Assembly (NCBI RefSeq): GCF_003614185.1 | Contig: NZ_KZ987724.1 | Coordinates: 4,720,046-4,784,045 of the forward strand | DNA from: Paenibacillus aceti | GTDB lineage: Bacteria; Bacillota; Bacilli; Paenibacillales; Paenibacillaceae | Reading direction: 5' to 3' | Length of the DNA: 64,000 bases | Shown here: positions 17,811 through 27,370 of the stretch, piece by piece | Layout: every line of letters starts with the position of its first letter | Position numbering within the stretch: the stretch's first letter is position 1 | Made by a program: the position numbers and the translations under genes | Notes under the pieces: generated by a model | Database searches by the model: none | The model's input: the letters and a program-made list of their open reading frames with translations, nothing else | What the model was told of the DNA's origin: nothing

Positions 17811-18785
17811 CTAGCCCGATTGCGACGCACACTTATAATAATCGTTTTCCCTGATGATCCGGGTGCCCGATTTACCCTCCAGGGCCAGATCAGCCTGATC
17901 CAGCGAGCAGATGACGGACATCCCGCCTCTTTCAGCAAAGCCGATCGCAGCCTCCATTTTAGGCCCCATGCTTCCGGCACTGAACTGGCCTTCATCCGCA
18001 TACTGCTGGGCTTCCTCCAGGGATATCGTTCCCAGCGACTTTTGCTGCGGTGTTCCATAATTCACATACACATTTTCCACATCCGTCAGGATCATGAATA
18101 TATCCGCGTCCACATCCTGGGCCAACTGGTATCCACTGCGATCCTTGTCAATTACCGCTTCTACACCGATCAAGGTTCCATCAGCCTGACGGTATACCGG
18201 AATTCCACCGCCACCTGCGGCGATCACAATCGCTCCCTGATCCGTCAGCGACCGGATGAAATGGGCGCCGATAATGGATATCGGCATCGGAGAGGGAACG
18301 ACACGGCGCCAGCCTCGGCCCGCATCCTCCTTAACGATCCAGCCCTTTTCTTCCGCGAGCTGTCTAGCTTCTTCCTCCGAATAGAAGACGCCGATCGGCT
18401 TCGCCGGGTCCAGAAAGGCCGGGTCTTCCTTCGACACCTCCGTGAGCGTCAGCATACTCGTTACATGATTGCTTAATCCGAGCTTCTGTAGCTCGTTCTT
18501 CAAGCATTGATTCATCATATATCCGATGAAGCCTTGGGATTCTGCGCTGCATACATCCAGCGGAAACGGCGGAACCACTTCCTTGGCTTCGTCTTGCTGA
18601 CGCAATATATTCCCCACCTGCGGGCCATTTCCATGGGTGATGATGACTTCATAGCCCTGCCGCACAATGCGGGCGATCACCTCGCAGCATTTCCGGACGT
18701 TGTCTACTTGATTCTCATAGGTAGCCTGTTGCTTCGGCTGTAGAATGGCGTTGCCGCCAAGGGCTATCACGACTTTTTGTGCCAA
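17811..18785 (-). CDS. allK: Carbamate kinase of ureide catabolism (AllK/YbcF-like)
   Basis: The 324-residue amino-acid-kinase-fold enzyme transfers phosphate from carbamoyl phosphate to ADP, yielding ATP and carbamate (then ammonia and CO2). Visible motifs are VVIALGGNAIL at the N-terminus, THGNGPQVGN near residue 50, and VIDKDRSGYQLA with DADIFMILTDVE for the nucleotide. It is last in the minus-strand ureide operon, which sets its role: energy recovery from the carbamoyl phosphate made by the AllFGH complex, rather than arginine fermentation. The start is TTG with GGGAGG eight bases upstream. It overlaps the end of the preceding gene by 19 bases, which suggests translational coupling. Confidence 0.92.
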   Translation of the reverse strand: MAQKVVIALGGNAILQPKQQATYENQVDNVRKCCEVIARIVRQGYEVIITHGNGPQVGNILRQQDEAKEVVPPFPLDVCSAESQGFIGYMMNQCLKNELQKLGLSNHVTSMLTLTEVSKEDPAFLDPAKPIGVFYSEEEARQLAEEKGWIVKEDAGRGWRRVVPSPMPISIIGAHFIRSLTDQGAIVIAAGGGGIPVYRQADGTLIGVEAVIDKDRSGYQLAQDVDADIFMILTDVENVYVNYGTPQQKSLGTISLEEAQQYADEGQFSAGSMGPKMEAAIGFAERGGMSVICSLDQADLALEGKSGTRIIRENDYYKCASQSG

Positions 18786-19681
18786 ATTGGATTCCTCCCT
18801 ATTGTTAGCATCCCGAGCAGTATCCCAAATGCGGTATCCAGACCGGAGCTATGTCCCACGGACAATAATTCTCTGGTCCGCTTCATCAGGTTGCCGGTGT
18901 CCCCTAGAGCAAGGGCATGCAAGACATTCGATACTACGGAACTGAATTGTCCCTTTAGCGCATAGCGCAGATATTCCCGGCTGATATCCGTCGTTAAAGC
19001 TTCTAGCTCGATTAGCTCCGATAAATGCTGTCGGAACCGGTCCGAACAGATACCTGTAATGGCATCCCCTGCCAGTATTCCCGTCAGCATGTCATCCCCG
19101 GAGGGGGTCAGACCGTTGCCTCTGCCCATCCAGTATCTGAGAGTTTCATCGATGAGGGATAGGCTCTGCATTTGAACTGAATTCATAAGCTGTATCGCCT
19201 TGTGCTCATGATCTGAACAGGAGGCATAGGATCTAACAAGAATGCATTCGGTAAAATGCTCCACTTGAATCCCCGTGCCTGTAGGCCGGCGATATGCGCC
19301 TATTTCGGAGGCGAATACACCCAAGCTCGATAGCAAGGCTTCAGGCTGGACCTCCGCCAATCCTATAGTAGAATCATATGCACGCGGGCGATCTAATTTA
19401 ATACAGAATGAGGAGAAGAAGAGGGACGACATGACGCGGTCATACAGCACGGCATCCCCTTGATGAAGTAGTGCGATGAGCTGCGGTACCTGTTCATCAT
19501 CGAGATGGATGCCGAACGGAAGCTGCCCGTTCTTCATACCGCCGATGAAGATAAGTCCGTCTCCCATCCTTATATTCCACCCATTCTGAAAAATGCTGTG
19601 CACATAGCCTATTTCATCAGCATGGAGAAGAGGGTGTATAGAAGCGCTATGGGCTTCGCTCGTCTGGATGAGGTATGTCAT
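18767..19681 (-). CDS. allH: DUF2877 protein, oxamate transcarbamylase subunit (AllH/YlbF-like)
   Basis: The 304-residue protein carries the DUF2877 core (YWMGRGNGLTPSGDDMLTGIL near residues 180-205, GHSSGLDTAFGILLGM near 275-290). In E. coli the homologous ylbF lies with fdrA and ylbE, and the three were shown to form an oxamate carbamoyltransferase (AllFGH). Here the same three genes and carbamate kinase are contiguous in the same order. AAGGGGAG upstream of the ATG supports the start. By itself the subunit has no assigned catalytic residues that I can name. Confidence 0.85.
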   Translation of the reverse strand: MTYLIQTSEAHSASIHPLLHADEIGYVHSIFQNGWNIRMGDGLIFIGGMKNGQLPFGIHLDDEQVPQLIALLHQGDAVLYDRVMSSLFFSSFCIKLDRPRAYDSTIGLAEVQPEALLSSLGVFASEIGAYRRPTGTGIQVEHFTECILVRSYASCSDHEHKAIQLMNSVQMQSLSLIDETLRYWMGRGNGLTPSGDDMLTGILAGDAITGICSDRFRQHLSELIELEALTTDISREYLRYALKGQFSSVVSNVLHALALGDTGNLMKRTRELLSVGHSSGLDTAFGILLGMLTIGRNPIWHKKS

Positions 19682-19711
19682 GCCGTTCTCCCCTTGTCCT
19701 TCATTATTGAT

Positions 19712-20977
19712 TCAGATCAGTCCCAGCTTCAGCGCATAGGCCTCAAGCGCTTTCTCGAAGCAGGCCAGAGGTGCGCGAACCGTACCTGCGCCGATCTGAC
19801 CAACGCCCGGTTCCTTGTGAGCGATCCCTGTATTAATTACTGGAGTAATGCCTGTTTCAACGACCTTCCGGGCATCGATACCCAGGCAGGTTCCTTGGAA
19901 ATTCCAGGTCGGGATCGTGAAGTTAGGGTTGTGATCGATACAGATTTCCGTCATTTCATTACTGGTCGCCAGCGCATCATCGAATCCCCCTGCGCCTACG
20001 AACCGGGTTACACCAGGCGCAGCCACCATGGCCATGCCGCCTACGCCAAAGGCTTCAGTAATGGCGCTATCCCCGATATCCGGGTTGGCCATGTCCTGTG
20101 AGTACCCGGTGAAGAACAAGCCTTGCGGAGTATTCACCGGCGCAGTGAACCACTCGTCGCCCATGCCGCTGATACGGATTCCGAAGTTTTGACCATTTCT
20201 GGACATGGCTGTAACGACGGTGCCATGTTCGATCGTTCTGGCCGCGTCGAGCACCGCCTTGGAAGTCGCCATAGCAATATTCAAGAAGAACTGGTCAGTA
20301 TCAGCCAGGAATTCTACTACCGCGGATTTATGTTCTTCGCTCAGATCCGTCCGCAGAATGTAAGGTGTGATCTCCTTCAAGAATACGAGGGAGGCCGCGA
20401 TATTCCGTTGGTGGAATTCATCCCCCATCGTGATCGCCTTCGCGATCATCACGTTGATGTTCAGTCCATTCTCGGTAAGAGATAGCGCTCTGGACAGAGT
20501 AGGGCCGAGTACATCCCGCATCCATTTAAGACGCAGGATGACCTCATCAGAATAAGCTCCGAAGCGCAATACCTTGCCGATCCCCTCATTCATCGTGCAA
20601 TAGGCCCGGTTGCCGTCGGTCCGGTTCTCTACCACGACGACCGGCATATTAGCGGAGGTAATGCCTCCCATCGGCCCTACCGCCTGCACATGGTGGCAAG
20701 GGATGAAGGTGATCTCCCCTTGCTTCAACAGGGTCATGGCCTGCTGTTCATCCTCCGCCCATCCTTCGAACAGGCAGGCTCCGACACAAGCGCCCTGCAT
20801 AGGGCCGGTCATGTCCTCGAATTGTATCGGCGGCCCCGCATGCAGAAGCACCCGTCCGTTAAGCTCCTCCACTACCGTCTTGGCAGGAACGACATCCACC
20901 AGAAATGGGGCGCCGGCCACGATTTTTTGAATGACTGCCTGATTCGCTTCGTCGATTGTTGTATAAGGTCCGTACAT
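19712..20977 (-). CDS. allG: DUF1116 protein, oxamate transcarbamylase subunit (AllG/YlbE-like)
   Basis: The 421-residue protein matches the YlbE/DUF1116 family. It opens with a region containing LLHAGPPIQFEDMTGPMQGA, followed by a helical middle and conserved Gly/Met-rich segments (FGVGGMAMVAAPGVTRFVGAG, then LGIDARKVVETGITPVINTG). It partners FdrA/AllF and AllH in cleaving oxalurate to oxamate and carbamoyl phosphate. TAGGAGG upstream gives the ATG. It lies 31 bases after the fdrA-like gene and 30 bases before the DUF2877 gene. Confidence 0.88.
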   Translation of the reverse strand: MYGPYTTIDEANQAVIQKIVAGAPFLVDVVPAKTVVEELNGRVLLHAGPPIQFEDMTGPMQGACVGACLFEGWAEDEQQAMTLLKQGEITFIPCHHVQAVGPMGGITSANMPVVVVENRTDGNRAYCTMNEGIGKVLRFGAYSDEVILRLKWMRDVLGPTLSRALSLTENGLNINVMIAKAITMGDEFHQRNIAASLVFLKEITPYILRTDLSEEHKSAVVEFLADTDQFFLNIAMATSKAVLDAARTIEHGTVVTAMSRNGQNFGIRISGMGDEWFTAPVNTPQGLFFTGYSQDMANPDIGDSAITEAFGVGGMAMVAAPGVTRFVGAGGFDDALATSNEMTEICIDHNPNFTIPTWNFQGTCLGIDARKVVETGITPVINTGIAHKEPGVGQIGAGTVRAPLACFEKALEAYALKLGLI

Positions 20978-21008
20978 GCTGCATCCTCCTAAATTAGGTG
21001 TATTATCT

Positions 21009-22751
21009 CTAGCTGAGCAGGCTCAGTATTCTGCGCATTTTTTCATTGCCTCCGGCGATCGGACGCCAGTCATACTGGACCGTGCTGCCCCCGTAGCTGC
21101 TGATCGTATGGGTGAATTTCTTCAAGCCGATATTGATGACTCGTGGTTTACTGCTTAACAGCTCGGCGATAGCCTCCGAGACCTGAATCTCTCCCTGCAT
21201 TGTCTGCTTCACTTCAGAGTGGGTCTTATCGTTGTCCTGGAGCTGAATACCCATCATAGCCAAAGCGGTGCGTACAGCCTGGTTATTGCTCTCCTTGACG
21301 ATCACGCCTGCCTGCTCCAGCTTGGCCTTCTGCTCCTCATAATTCTGCGGGTCATTCGCCGTGCCGCATAACGCCGCCACGAAGTATAGATTCCTTCCCT
21401 TGGCTGCCGCTTCGCTCCGGGTATTCTGAATGACGGGCAGCAGAGCCCCGGCCATATCATCATGGGAGCCATATCCCAATACAATATCCAGCAGGATAAT
21501 CGCCGTAGACTCATCTTGCGCGGCCTGCTTGATATAATGGACTCGCGTCTCTGGGTCGATCATCGGGTGCGGCTTGCCCTGGGTGTATTTGTCGTCTCCC
21601 AAGTCGATGACTTCATGTCCACCGGCTTTAAGCAAGTAACCGTCCTCATGAATGAGCTGCCCCAACTCCAAGCCTTTCGACATGAGAACCGCAGCCTCAT
21701 AAGCGAGGGTACCGCCCGAATAGAGCCCTTTGATCGTCGTTTGCTCTGGTCTGAGCGCTGCGCTAGGCACCTCTCCGTTCAGCTTATTGTAGTTCGCCTG
21801 AATCGCTCGGCCTTTGGACAGATCGACAGCGATCATAGCGGTCTCTTCCAAGGTGGAGGCGTAATATACGCTGCCTTCGTGAGTCTGCGGCTCCTCCCCG
21901 ACGAAGATAGCAACGACCGGCTTCGACAGACGGTGCAGCAGCTGCACAACCTGATTCCGCACTTCCTTGGCGGGCGGTTTGGAGATCACAGCGATCACTT
22001 CGGTATCCTTATGCTTCTCCAGCCCTTGTATCGCATTTAACATCGTGATCGCTCCGATCGTATCGGACAGATCGCGTCCTCCAGTCCCGATGGCGTGACT
22101 CACTCCGCCGCCCAGGCGGTCGATAAGGCTGGTGACCTCCTGAATCCCGGTGCCGGAAGCGCCAACGACGCCGATATTGCCCTCTGTGATGACATTGGCG
22201 AAGGCGATCGGGATACCGGAGAATACCCCGGTTCCGCAATCCGGGCCCATCACCAGCAGACCCTTCTCAGCGGCCTTTTGCTTCAGGCGCAGCTCATCGT
22301 GAATGTCAACATTATCGCTAAAAATAAAAGCATGAAGTCCATGATCAAGCGCCTTCTCGGCCTTTTCTGCCGCATATTGCCCTGGAACAGAGATCAACGC
22401 CAGATTGGCATTCGGCAGCGTCTTCATCGCCTTATCCCAGGTGCGTACGGATTCGAAGGCCTGTTTACTGCTGCTTACGGCCTGGTTTTTAAGTTCAGCT
22501 TCAATCGTAGCCAGTACCTCGGTTACTTTCTCGGCATGATCAGTTCGGATCACGATGCACATATCGTTAGGGCCAGCTTGGTCCAGTTCGTCCGTATACA
22601 TGCCGGTATTCTGGAAGATTTCCTTGTTCGCCGGCGTTCCCATCATAATTGAGGCTTGATGAACGCCATCCATCATGGAGATCTTGTTCGTCAGCAGCAT
22701 GAGGTTCACCGAATCCTGATAGGAATTTTCTTGAATGATGGAATATAGCAT
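21009..22751 (-). CDS. allF: FdrA/AllF-like acyl-CoA-synthetase-fold subunit of oxamate transcarbamylase
   Basis: The protein of about 580 residues is closely similar throughout to E. coli FdrA as I remember it: QDSVNLMLLTNKIS, MMGTPANK, ANLALISVPGQYAAE, GLLVMGPDCGTG, GNIGVVGASGTGIQE, GGRDLS and IDLGDDKYTQGKPHPMIDP. The fold is the CoA-binding/ligase domain of the succinyl-CoA synthetase superfamily, and it is thought to carry the carbamoyl-transfer site with AllG and AllH. The start at 22751 has AGAGGTG nine bases upstream, against a GTG at 22763 that overlaps this site. Length agrees with the family (about 555 residues). Confidence 0.9.
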   Translation of the reverse strand: MLYSIIQENSYQDSVNLMLLTNKISMMDGVHQASIMMGTPANKEIFQNTGMYTDELDQAGPNDMCIVIRTDHAEKVTEVLATIEAELKNQAVSSSKQAFESVRTWDKAMKTLPNANLALISVPGQYAAEKAEKALDHGLHAFIFSDNVDIHDELRLKQKAAEKGLLVMGPDCGTGVFSGIPIAFANVITEGNIGVVGASGTGIQEVTSLIDRLGGGVSHAIGTGGRDLSDTIGAITMLNAIQGLEKHKDTEVIAVISKPPAKEVRNQVVQLLHRLSKPVVAIFVGEEPQTHEGSVYYASTLEETAMIAVDLSKGRAIQANYNKLNGEVPSAALRPEQTTIKGLYSGGTLAYEAAVLMSKGLELGQLIHEDGYLLKAGGHEVIDLGDDKYTQGKPHPMIDPETRVHYIKQAAQDESTAIILLDIVLGYGSHDDMAGALLPVIQNTRSEAAAKGRNLYFVAALCGTANDPQNYEEQKAKLEQAGVIVKESNNQAVRTALAMMGIQLQDNDKTHSEVKQTMQGEIQVSEAIAELLSSKPRVINIGLKKFTHTISSYGGSTVQYDWRPIAGGNEKMRRILSLLS

Positions 22752-22811
22752 GGAGATGAGCACCTCTTTTTTCGTCAGTAAATTAGTTCGTAATTACAGC
22801 TTGCCCGTCCA

Positions 22812-23861
22812 TTACTTGGCAAAAGGATCTTTGTTATCGTACTGGTTCTTATGAACAATATCCGAGACCAGATATTCATAGATCTCATCGACAATCTCGA
22901 TGCCGTTCTTCTCGTACTCGGCTTGAATATGATCGCTATTCTGCCCTGGGAACAGCACCTGCGCAATGCCGGGCGCCGGCTTGATTCGGTTCAGTTCATC
23001 CATGGTCTGTGAGATGCGTTGTTTAAATTCACCCGGGTCGGTGAAGAAGGCCGGATTAATGACCAGATGGAACTGCCCAAGATTACGGTATTCGGTCAAA
23101 TCATGATACATCGAAGAGACTTTGTTCCCGAATGGGAGGCCTAGCAGTATGCCCGAGAGCACATCCACCATCATCATCAGTCCGTACCCCTTCGGTCCGG
23201 CGATAGGGAGCAGGGCGTTCACCTTGAAAGGATCTGTCGTCGGATGCCCCTCTCGATCCACTGCCCAGGATTCCGGAATGGATTCATGCCTGGATCTGGC
23301 GTGCAGGATCTTCCCCCAAGCCTGTACCGTCGTGGCCATGTCCAAGGTGATGATGCGGTCGTCCTGGCTTGGCGCGGCAAAGGCGATCGGGTTCGTTCCG
23401 TAATACGGCTCGGAGCCGCCGAAGGGAACGACCATCGGGTCGGATTGGCAGACGGAGATGCCGATCATTCCGGCTTTGGCCGCCTGCCGTACGAAGTAGG
23501 ATAATGCTCCGCTATGCCCGATTCTCCGCACGCCGACAGCGGCGATTCCGCTGCTCTCGGCCATCTTGATCGCTTCATCCATCGCCTGCTTGGCAGCGAC
23601 ATGGCCAACCCCGTTATCTCCATCGAAGACAGCTGTACATGGCCCGGTTTTCTCAAACTTGAATTCTGGCTCCGTATTGATTCCGCCTTTGGCAATTCGC
23701 TCGGCGTAATATTCCACTCTCATAGCTCCGTGGGAATGAATGCCTCTCACATCGGCATGGACCAACACGTCCGCCACGCCGTCAGCATGCTCCTTAGATA
23801 GACCTGCCTTATGCAACTTAGCGGCAATCAGTTCGTTCAACTTGGCTCTATTCACTCGCAA
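22812..23861 (-). CDS. allD: Ureidoglycolate dehydrogenase (NAD)
   Basis: The 350-residue enzyme of the malate/lactate-dehydrogenase-like (Ldh2) family oxidises (S)-ureidoglycolate to oxalurate. Conserved stretches shared with E. coli AllD include ADVRGIHSHGAMRVEYYAER, CQSDPMVVPFGGSEPYYGTN and GPKGYGLMMMVDVLSG, and it ends NKDPFAK. I choose the TTG at 23861, six bases after AGAGGTG, giving MRVNRAKLNELI, aligned with the E. coli start MKISRETLHQLI; a GTG at 23870 overlaps the ribosome site. It feeds oxalurate to the AllFGH enzyme encoded just downstream. Confidence 0.93.
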   Translation of the reverse strand: MRVNRAKLNELIAAKLHKAGLSKEHADGVADVLVHADVRGIHSHGAMRVEYYAERIAKGGINTEPEFKFEKTGPCTAVFDGDNGVGHVAAKQAMDEAIKMAESSGIAAVGVRRIGHSGALSYFVRQAAKAGMIGISVCQSDPMVVPFGGSEPYYGTNPIAFAAPSQDDRIITLDMATTVQAWGKILHARSRHESIPESWAVDREGHPTTDPFKVNALLPIAGPKGYGLMMMVDVLSGILLGLPFGNKVSSMYHDLTEYRNLGQFHLVINPAFFTDPGEFKQRISQTMDELNRIKPAPGIAQVLFPGQNSDHIQAEYEKNGIEIVDEIYEYLVSDIVHKNQYDNKDPFAK

Positions 23862-23923
23862 CTCCAACACCTCTGTTCATTTATGTTTGTACACTAGGTT
23901 AACCGTTGCATTAAGATGCGGTC

Positions 23924-24688
23924 TTAGAGATTAGCGTCCCGGTTACAGTCCTTGGAATAGACATAAGCGAGCTTATCCCGGCCGACAGCATAGCAAGCCT
24001 GCTGTACATAGGGGCCCATGAAGATATAGTCGCCCTTCTTCACCGGAATCCATTCATTGTCCAGGTTGTACATTCCTTCACCGGAGAGCAGGTAAGCTCC
24101 ATGCTCCTGCACATGAGTCTCGATAAAAGGATGGCAGGCCCCGGGATCGAAGGTCAGAATATGAAAGTTCATATCGAAGGCAAGCTCTTTAGGCAGCAGA
24201 TCCTGAATCCGCATATCGGTCATCCCGTCATAATCCTCTTCGGGAATATCGTTCGAGTTGCCGGTGACGACCCATGGCTTCAGGTCTTTTAACGGTTTAT
24301 GTTTCTGCTTGTAGAGGAACAACTTGCTGTCGCCATCCTTCAGATTTTCAAGGTACATCGTCGTACCAGGAGGGCAGTAGAGATAGCCGCCGCTGCTCAG
24401 CGTGTAAGCTTGATCGTCGGCAGATGCCTTAATCTCGCCCTCAAGCACATATACGAACGTCTCGATATGCTCCTGGCCGCCGAAGCCATCCTTGTTCATG
24501 CCTCCTTGGTGCATCGTAACGATGTAATCTACGAAGCTGGCTCCCAGCTTAGGGGTTGCCAGTATCGATATAGAGCAGTTCTCGAAGCCGGGAACGACGT
24601 TATTAACGAGCCCCTCCGGGGCGATTAGCGCGTATTTCCCATGTTTGATAATAGAGCGGCTAGACAATAGATCCGTAGGATATCCCAT
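23924..24688 (-). CDS. allE: (S)-Ureidoglycine aminohydrolase, bicupin
   Basis: The 254-residue double-cupin enzyme hydrolyses (S)-ureidoglycine to (S)-ureidoglycolate and ammonia using Mn. The first cupin holds FVYVLEGEIKASADD; the second holds the metal-ligand pattern near residues 190-225 (HPFIETHVQEHGAYLLSGEG), consistent with His/Glu/His ligands. AGGAGAG upstream supports the ATG. It sits between the transporter and the dehydrogenase in pathway order and is the usual partner of AllC and AllD. Confidence 0.93.
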   Translation of the reverse strand: MGYPTDLLSSRSIIKHGKYALIAPEGLVNNVVPGFENCSISILATPKLGASFVDYIVTMHQGGMNKDGFGGQEHIETFVYVLEGEIKASADDQAYTLSSGGYLYCPPGTTMYLENLKDGDSKLFLYKQKHKPLKDLKPWVVTGNSNDIPEEDYDGMTDMRIQDLLPKELAFDMNFHILTFDPGACHPFIETHVQEHGAYLLSGEGMYNLDNEWIPVKKGDYIFMGPYVQQACYAVGRDKLAYVYSKDCNRDANL

Positions 24689-24730
24689 TGAATTTCTCTC
24701 CTTAGATTTTTTGATTTTCTATATTTATCA

Positions 24731-25978
24731 CTACTTGCCCTGTGCTGCAGGACGTTTAACGAGATTGGCGAAGAACAGGAAGGCGGTTCCCACTAAAATG
24801 ATGCCGATCGCCAGGTAGAAACCAAGGATCTTGCTGCCCGTAGCGTCAGAGATCAGTCCCGTTACGAACGGAGCGATAACTGAAGACATCATGCCGAAGA
24901 AGTTGAATACGCCGAAGGTGGTGCTGTATCCTTTCTTAGGTGCGATGTCAGCTACGTAGGAGATCATGATCGGGTCAACGGCTAATTTACCGAAGAATCC
25001 GTACATAATCAGGAACAGAATCAGCAGTTCATTGCTTTGAATCGCGACCGTCAGATACAGAGTAACGGCGGCGATGATTTGCAAGATAATGACGACCCTG
25101 ATCTTCCGATTCTTGAACTTGTCGGACAGCTTGCTGAACAGCAGGGCGCCGGGAACCGAAGCGAAGGCAACCAGAGCTGAAGCGAAGCCGATGGCAGCTC
25201 CCTGGAATCCACGTTCCATTTGCAGGTAGCTCGGCAGCCAGGTCACAATCATGTAGTACCCGTAACAAATCGCGAAGTATATGACATAGGCCGAGATCAT
25301 TCGAATATCTCCGAACAGTGTCTTTAGAGAGGCCCTGTCCTCCGCGTTCTTCTCCTTGCTGGCTTCAGCGGATTTTATCGGCTTCTCCTTAATTACCTTG
25401 GCAAAAGCGAGAGTTACGGCGATAATCAGACCGGTTGTAATGAAGAGGAGCGGCCTCCAGTCCCAGCCCTGTCCTTTTACCAGGTAAGAGGAGCCGATAT
25501 AGCCGATCGCCATCCCCAGAGCCGAGCCGCTATTGATAATGGCTGTGGAGAAGCTTCGCTTCTCATCCGGGATAGAGGATGAGGAGATCGAGTAGGCCGG
25601 TCCATAATAGGTACCTTGTCCAAGTCCCGCCAGGAAGCTGCCCACGAGCAGGAATAGCAGGGAAGGGGCGATACCGACGGTAAAGGCACCGAAGGCGAAG
25701 ATTAAGAAGCCTGGGATGAGCATGATCTTCCTGCCTAGTTTATCTGCCAGGAAGCCGGAAGGAATCTGCATAGAGGTGTATGCCAGGAAGAACAGACTAG
25801 AGATCAGGCCCATGCTGGCATCGGATTCGATTCCGAGTTGGATTTTGATTTCAGGCAGGATCGGATTCAGCACTGTTCTGTAAATCCAGATAACAGTCCA
25901 GCCAAGACAGAATAGAATCACGATCTTCTTCCAATATTCCATTCCGCCTTGCTTAGCTGTCGAAGCTTGTTTGTTCAT
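24731..25978 (-). CDS. MFS transporter, probable ureide (allantoate-type) or related anion importer
   Basis: The 415-residue, 12-span major facilitator contains the loop 2-3 motif GFLADKLGRK and a charged central loop (KPIKSAEASKEKNAED) between the two halves. It resembles the anion:cation symporter branch. TAAGGAGG upstream fixes the start. Its position between allC and allE suggests it imports allantoate, ureidoglycolate or a similar ureide; E. coli uses an unrelated allantoin permease. The exact substrate is inferred only from context. Confidence 0.85.
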   Translation of the reverse strand: MNKQASTAKQGGMEYWKKIVILFCLGWTVIWIYRTVLNPILPEIKIQLGIESDASMGLISSLFFLAYTSMQIPSGFLADKLGRKIMLIPGFLIFAFGAFTVGIAPSLLFLLVGSFLAGLGQGTYYGPAYSISSSSIPDEKRSFSTAIINSGSALGMAIGYIGSSYLVKGQGWDWRPLLFITTGLIIAVTLAFAKVIKEKPIKSAEASKEKNAEDRASLKTLFGDIRMISAYVIYFAICYGYYMIVTWLPSYLQMERGFQGAAIGFASALVAFASVPGALLFSKLSDKFKNRKIRVVIILQIIAAVTLYLTVAIQSNELLILFLIMYGFFGKLAVDPIMISYVADIAPKKGYSTTFGVFNFFGMMSSVIAPFVTGLISDATGSKILGFYLAIGIILVGTAFLFFANLVKRPAAQGK

Positions 25979-26036
25979 CTCTTTATTTCCTCCTTAATCA
26001 TGAGGGGTTTCGGGATGCAGTTAAGCTGAATACTGT

Positions 26037-27269
26037 TTACTCTTGGTATGCCAGTTTGTACAGGGTTCCGATCAGAGCCTTAACTCCTTCAGCCAGATCA
26101 TGGGGCTCGGTATATTCCGCCGGATTATGGCTGATGCCATCTCTGCTCGGTACAAAAATCATAGCTGTTGGCGTCAGTTCGGCCAGAATCTGCGAGTCAT
26201 GTCCTGCCCCGCTATGCATCAGCCTGTAGTTCAGGCCCTTCTCTTTGCATTGGCGTTCAATCACTTCGACGATGCGTCCGTCCATAGGGACCGGATCGGC
26301 ATCCATCCACATATCGATATTTAGCTCAACGCCCATGTCCTCCGCGATCCTTTTCAGGGAAGCTGTGATCTCCTCGGTGAATTGAATAATCTCGCTCTTC
26401 TCGGTATGACGGACATCCAGGGTGAATAAGGCGTGGCCTGGGACGACATTAACTACATTGGGCTTCACTTCGATCTTGCCTACCGTGGCAACTAACGGAT
26501 CTCCATGCTGCTTCGCCCGGTTGATGATATCGCAGATCATGGCGCTGGCGGCCTGAACGGCATCCTTGCGGTAGCCCATCGGTGTTGTCCCGGCATGGTT
26601 CGCTTCTCCGTTCACTTCGATGGTGAATCGGCGCTGCCCCACGATGCTGTGCACGACACCGACCGATTGGCCTTCCTTCTCAAGCACGCTGCCTTGTTCG
26701 ATATGAATCTCAACGAACGCTTTCAGATCCCGGCGAATCTCCGCGGACTCATCGCGGAACCTAAAGCCGCATTCTCTCATCGCATCCACGAAGGCGATGC
26801 CGTCAAAATCGGCAATATTCTGCACCTCTTCGCGTTTTGCTGTACCGACTATATTTTTAGAGCCCCAGAAGGCATATGGGAATCGGCTTCCTTCCTCCTC
26901 CGCCATCGATACGACCTGTAGATTGCGTAGCGGCTGCCCGTAGGTTTCCTTCAAATACTTCACAGCGAGCAGACCAGCGACAATACCGTATTGTCCGTCG
27001 TATAACCCGCCATTGCGGACTGTATCCACATGCGAACCGGTCAGGATAGTCTCGTCTTGATATTTCGTGCCCTGCAGGCCTCCGAACAGATTTCCGATTT
27101 CATCGAAATACACGTCGAAGCCTTCTTGTTTCATCCAGCCTTCCAGAGCCTTCTGAGCCTCCAGCCATTCTTTAGAGTAGAGTAGACGGGTAATTCCCCC
27201 CTCAGGGTCATCCCCGAAATATCCGAGCCATTCTAATAGCTGCATGATATCGTGACTTAATTCTTGCAT
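26037..27269 (-). CDS. allC: Allantoate amidohydrolase (M20 family)
   Basis: The enzyme of about 410 residues hydrolyses allantoate to ureidoglycine, CO2 and ammonia. Metal-ligand motifs are visible: GSHVDTV (His80), LYDGQYG (Asp91), AEEEGSRF (Glu near 125), EIHIEQG and GAGHDSQ, typical of the Zn/Mn amidohydrolase/carbamoylase group. The start at 27269 is nine bases after AAAGGA; the ATG at 27275 is only three bases away. It is the first gene of the minus-strand ureide operon and has a strong cre-like site (27337-27350) upstream. No allantoinase gene is in the window. Confidence 0.9.
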   Translation of the reverse strand: MQELSHDIMQLLEWLGYFGDDPEGGITRLLYSKEWLEAQKALEGWMKQEGFDVYFDEIGNLFGGLQGTKYQDETILTGSHVDTVRNGGLYDGQYGIVAGLLAVKYLKETYGQPLRNLQVVSMAEEEGSRFPYAFWGSKNIVGTAKREEVQNIADFDGIAFVDAMRECGFRFRDESAEIRRDLKAFVEIHIEQGSVLEKEGQSVGVVHSIVGQRRFTIEVNGEANHAGTTPMGYRKDAVQAASAMICDIINRAKQHGDPLVATVGKIEVKPNVVNVVPGHALFTLDVRHTEKSEIIQFTEEITASLKRIAEDMGVELNIDMWMDADPVPMDGRIVEVIERQCKEKGLNYRLMHSGAGHDSQILAELTPTAMIFVPSRDGISHNPAEYTEPHDLAEGVKALIGTLYKLAYQE

Positions 27270-27336
27270 GCTCATCGTTCCTTTCTATGATGATGAAGAT
27301 GAAGCTAAGAAATGGTTAACCTTCTTACACTTAAAT

Positions 27337-27350
27337 TGTAAGCGTTTACT
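27337..27350. promoter_or_regulatory. Candidate catabolite-responsive element (cre) of the ureide operon
   Basis: TGTAAGCGTTTACT is very close to the cre consensus and nearly palindromic. It lies about 68 bases upstream of allC. CcpA binding here would repress ureide use when preferred sugars are present. Confidence 0.65.
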
Positions 27351-27370
27351 AAAATGTGATCATTAACAGA

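Noticed and set aside
17517-18476. Plus-strand ORF of 319 codons
   Set aside because: It covers the repeat arrays and the antisense of carbamate kinase; no family features.
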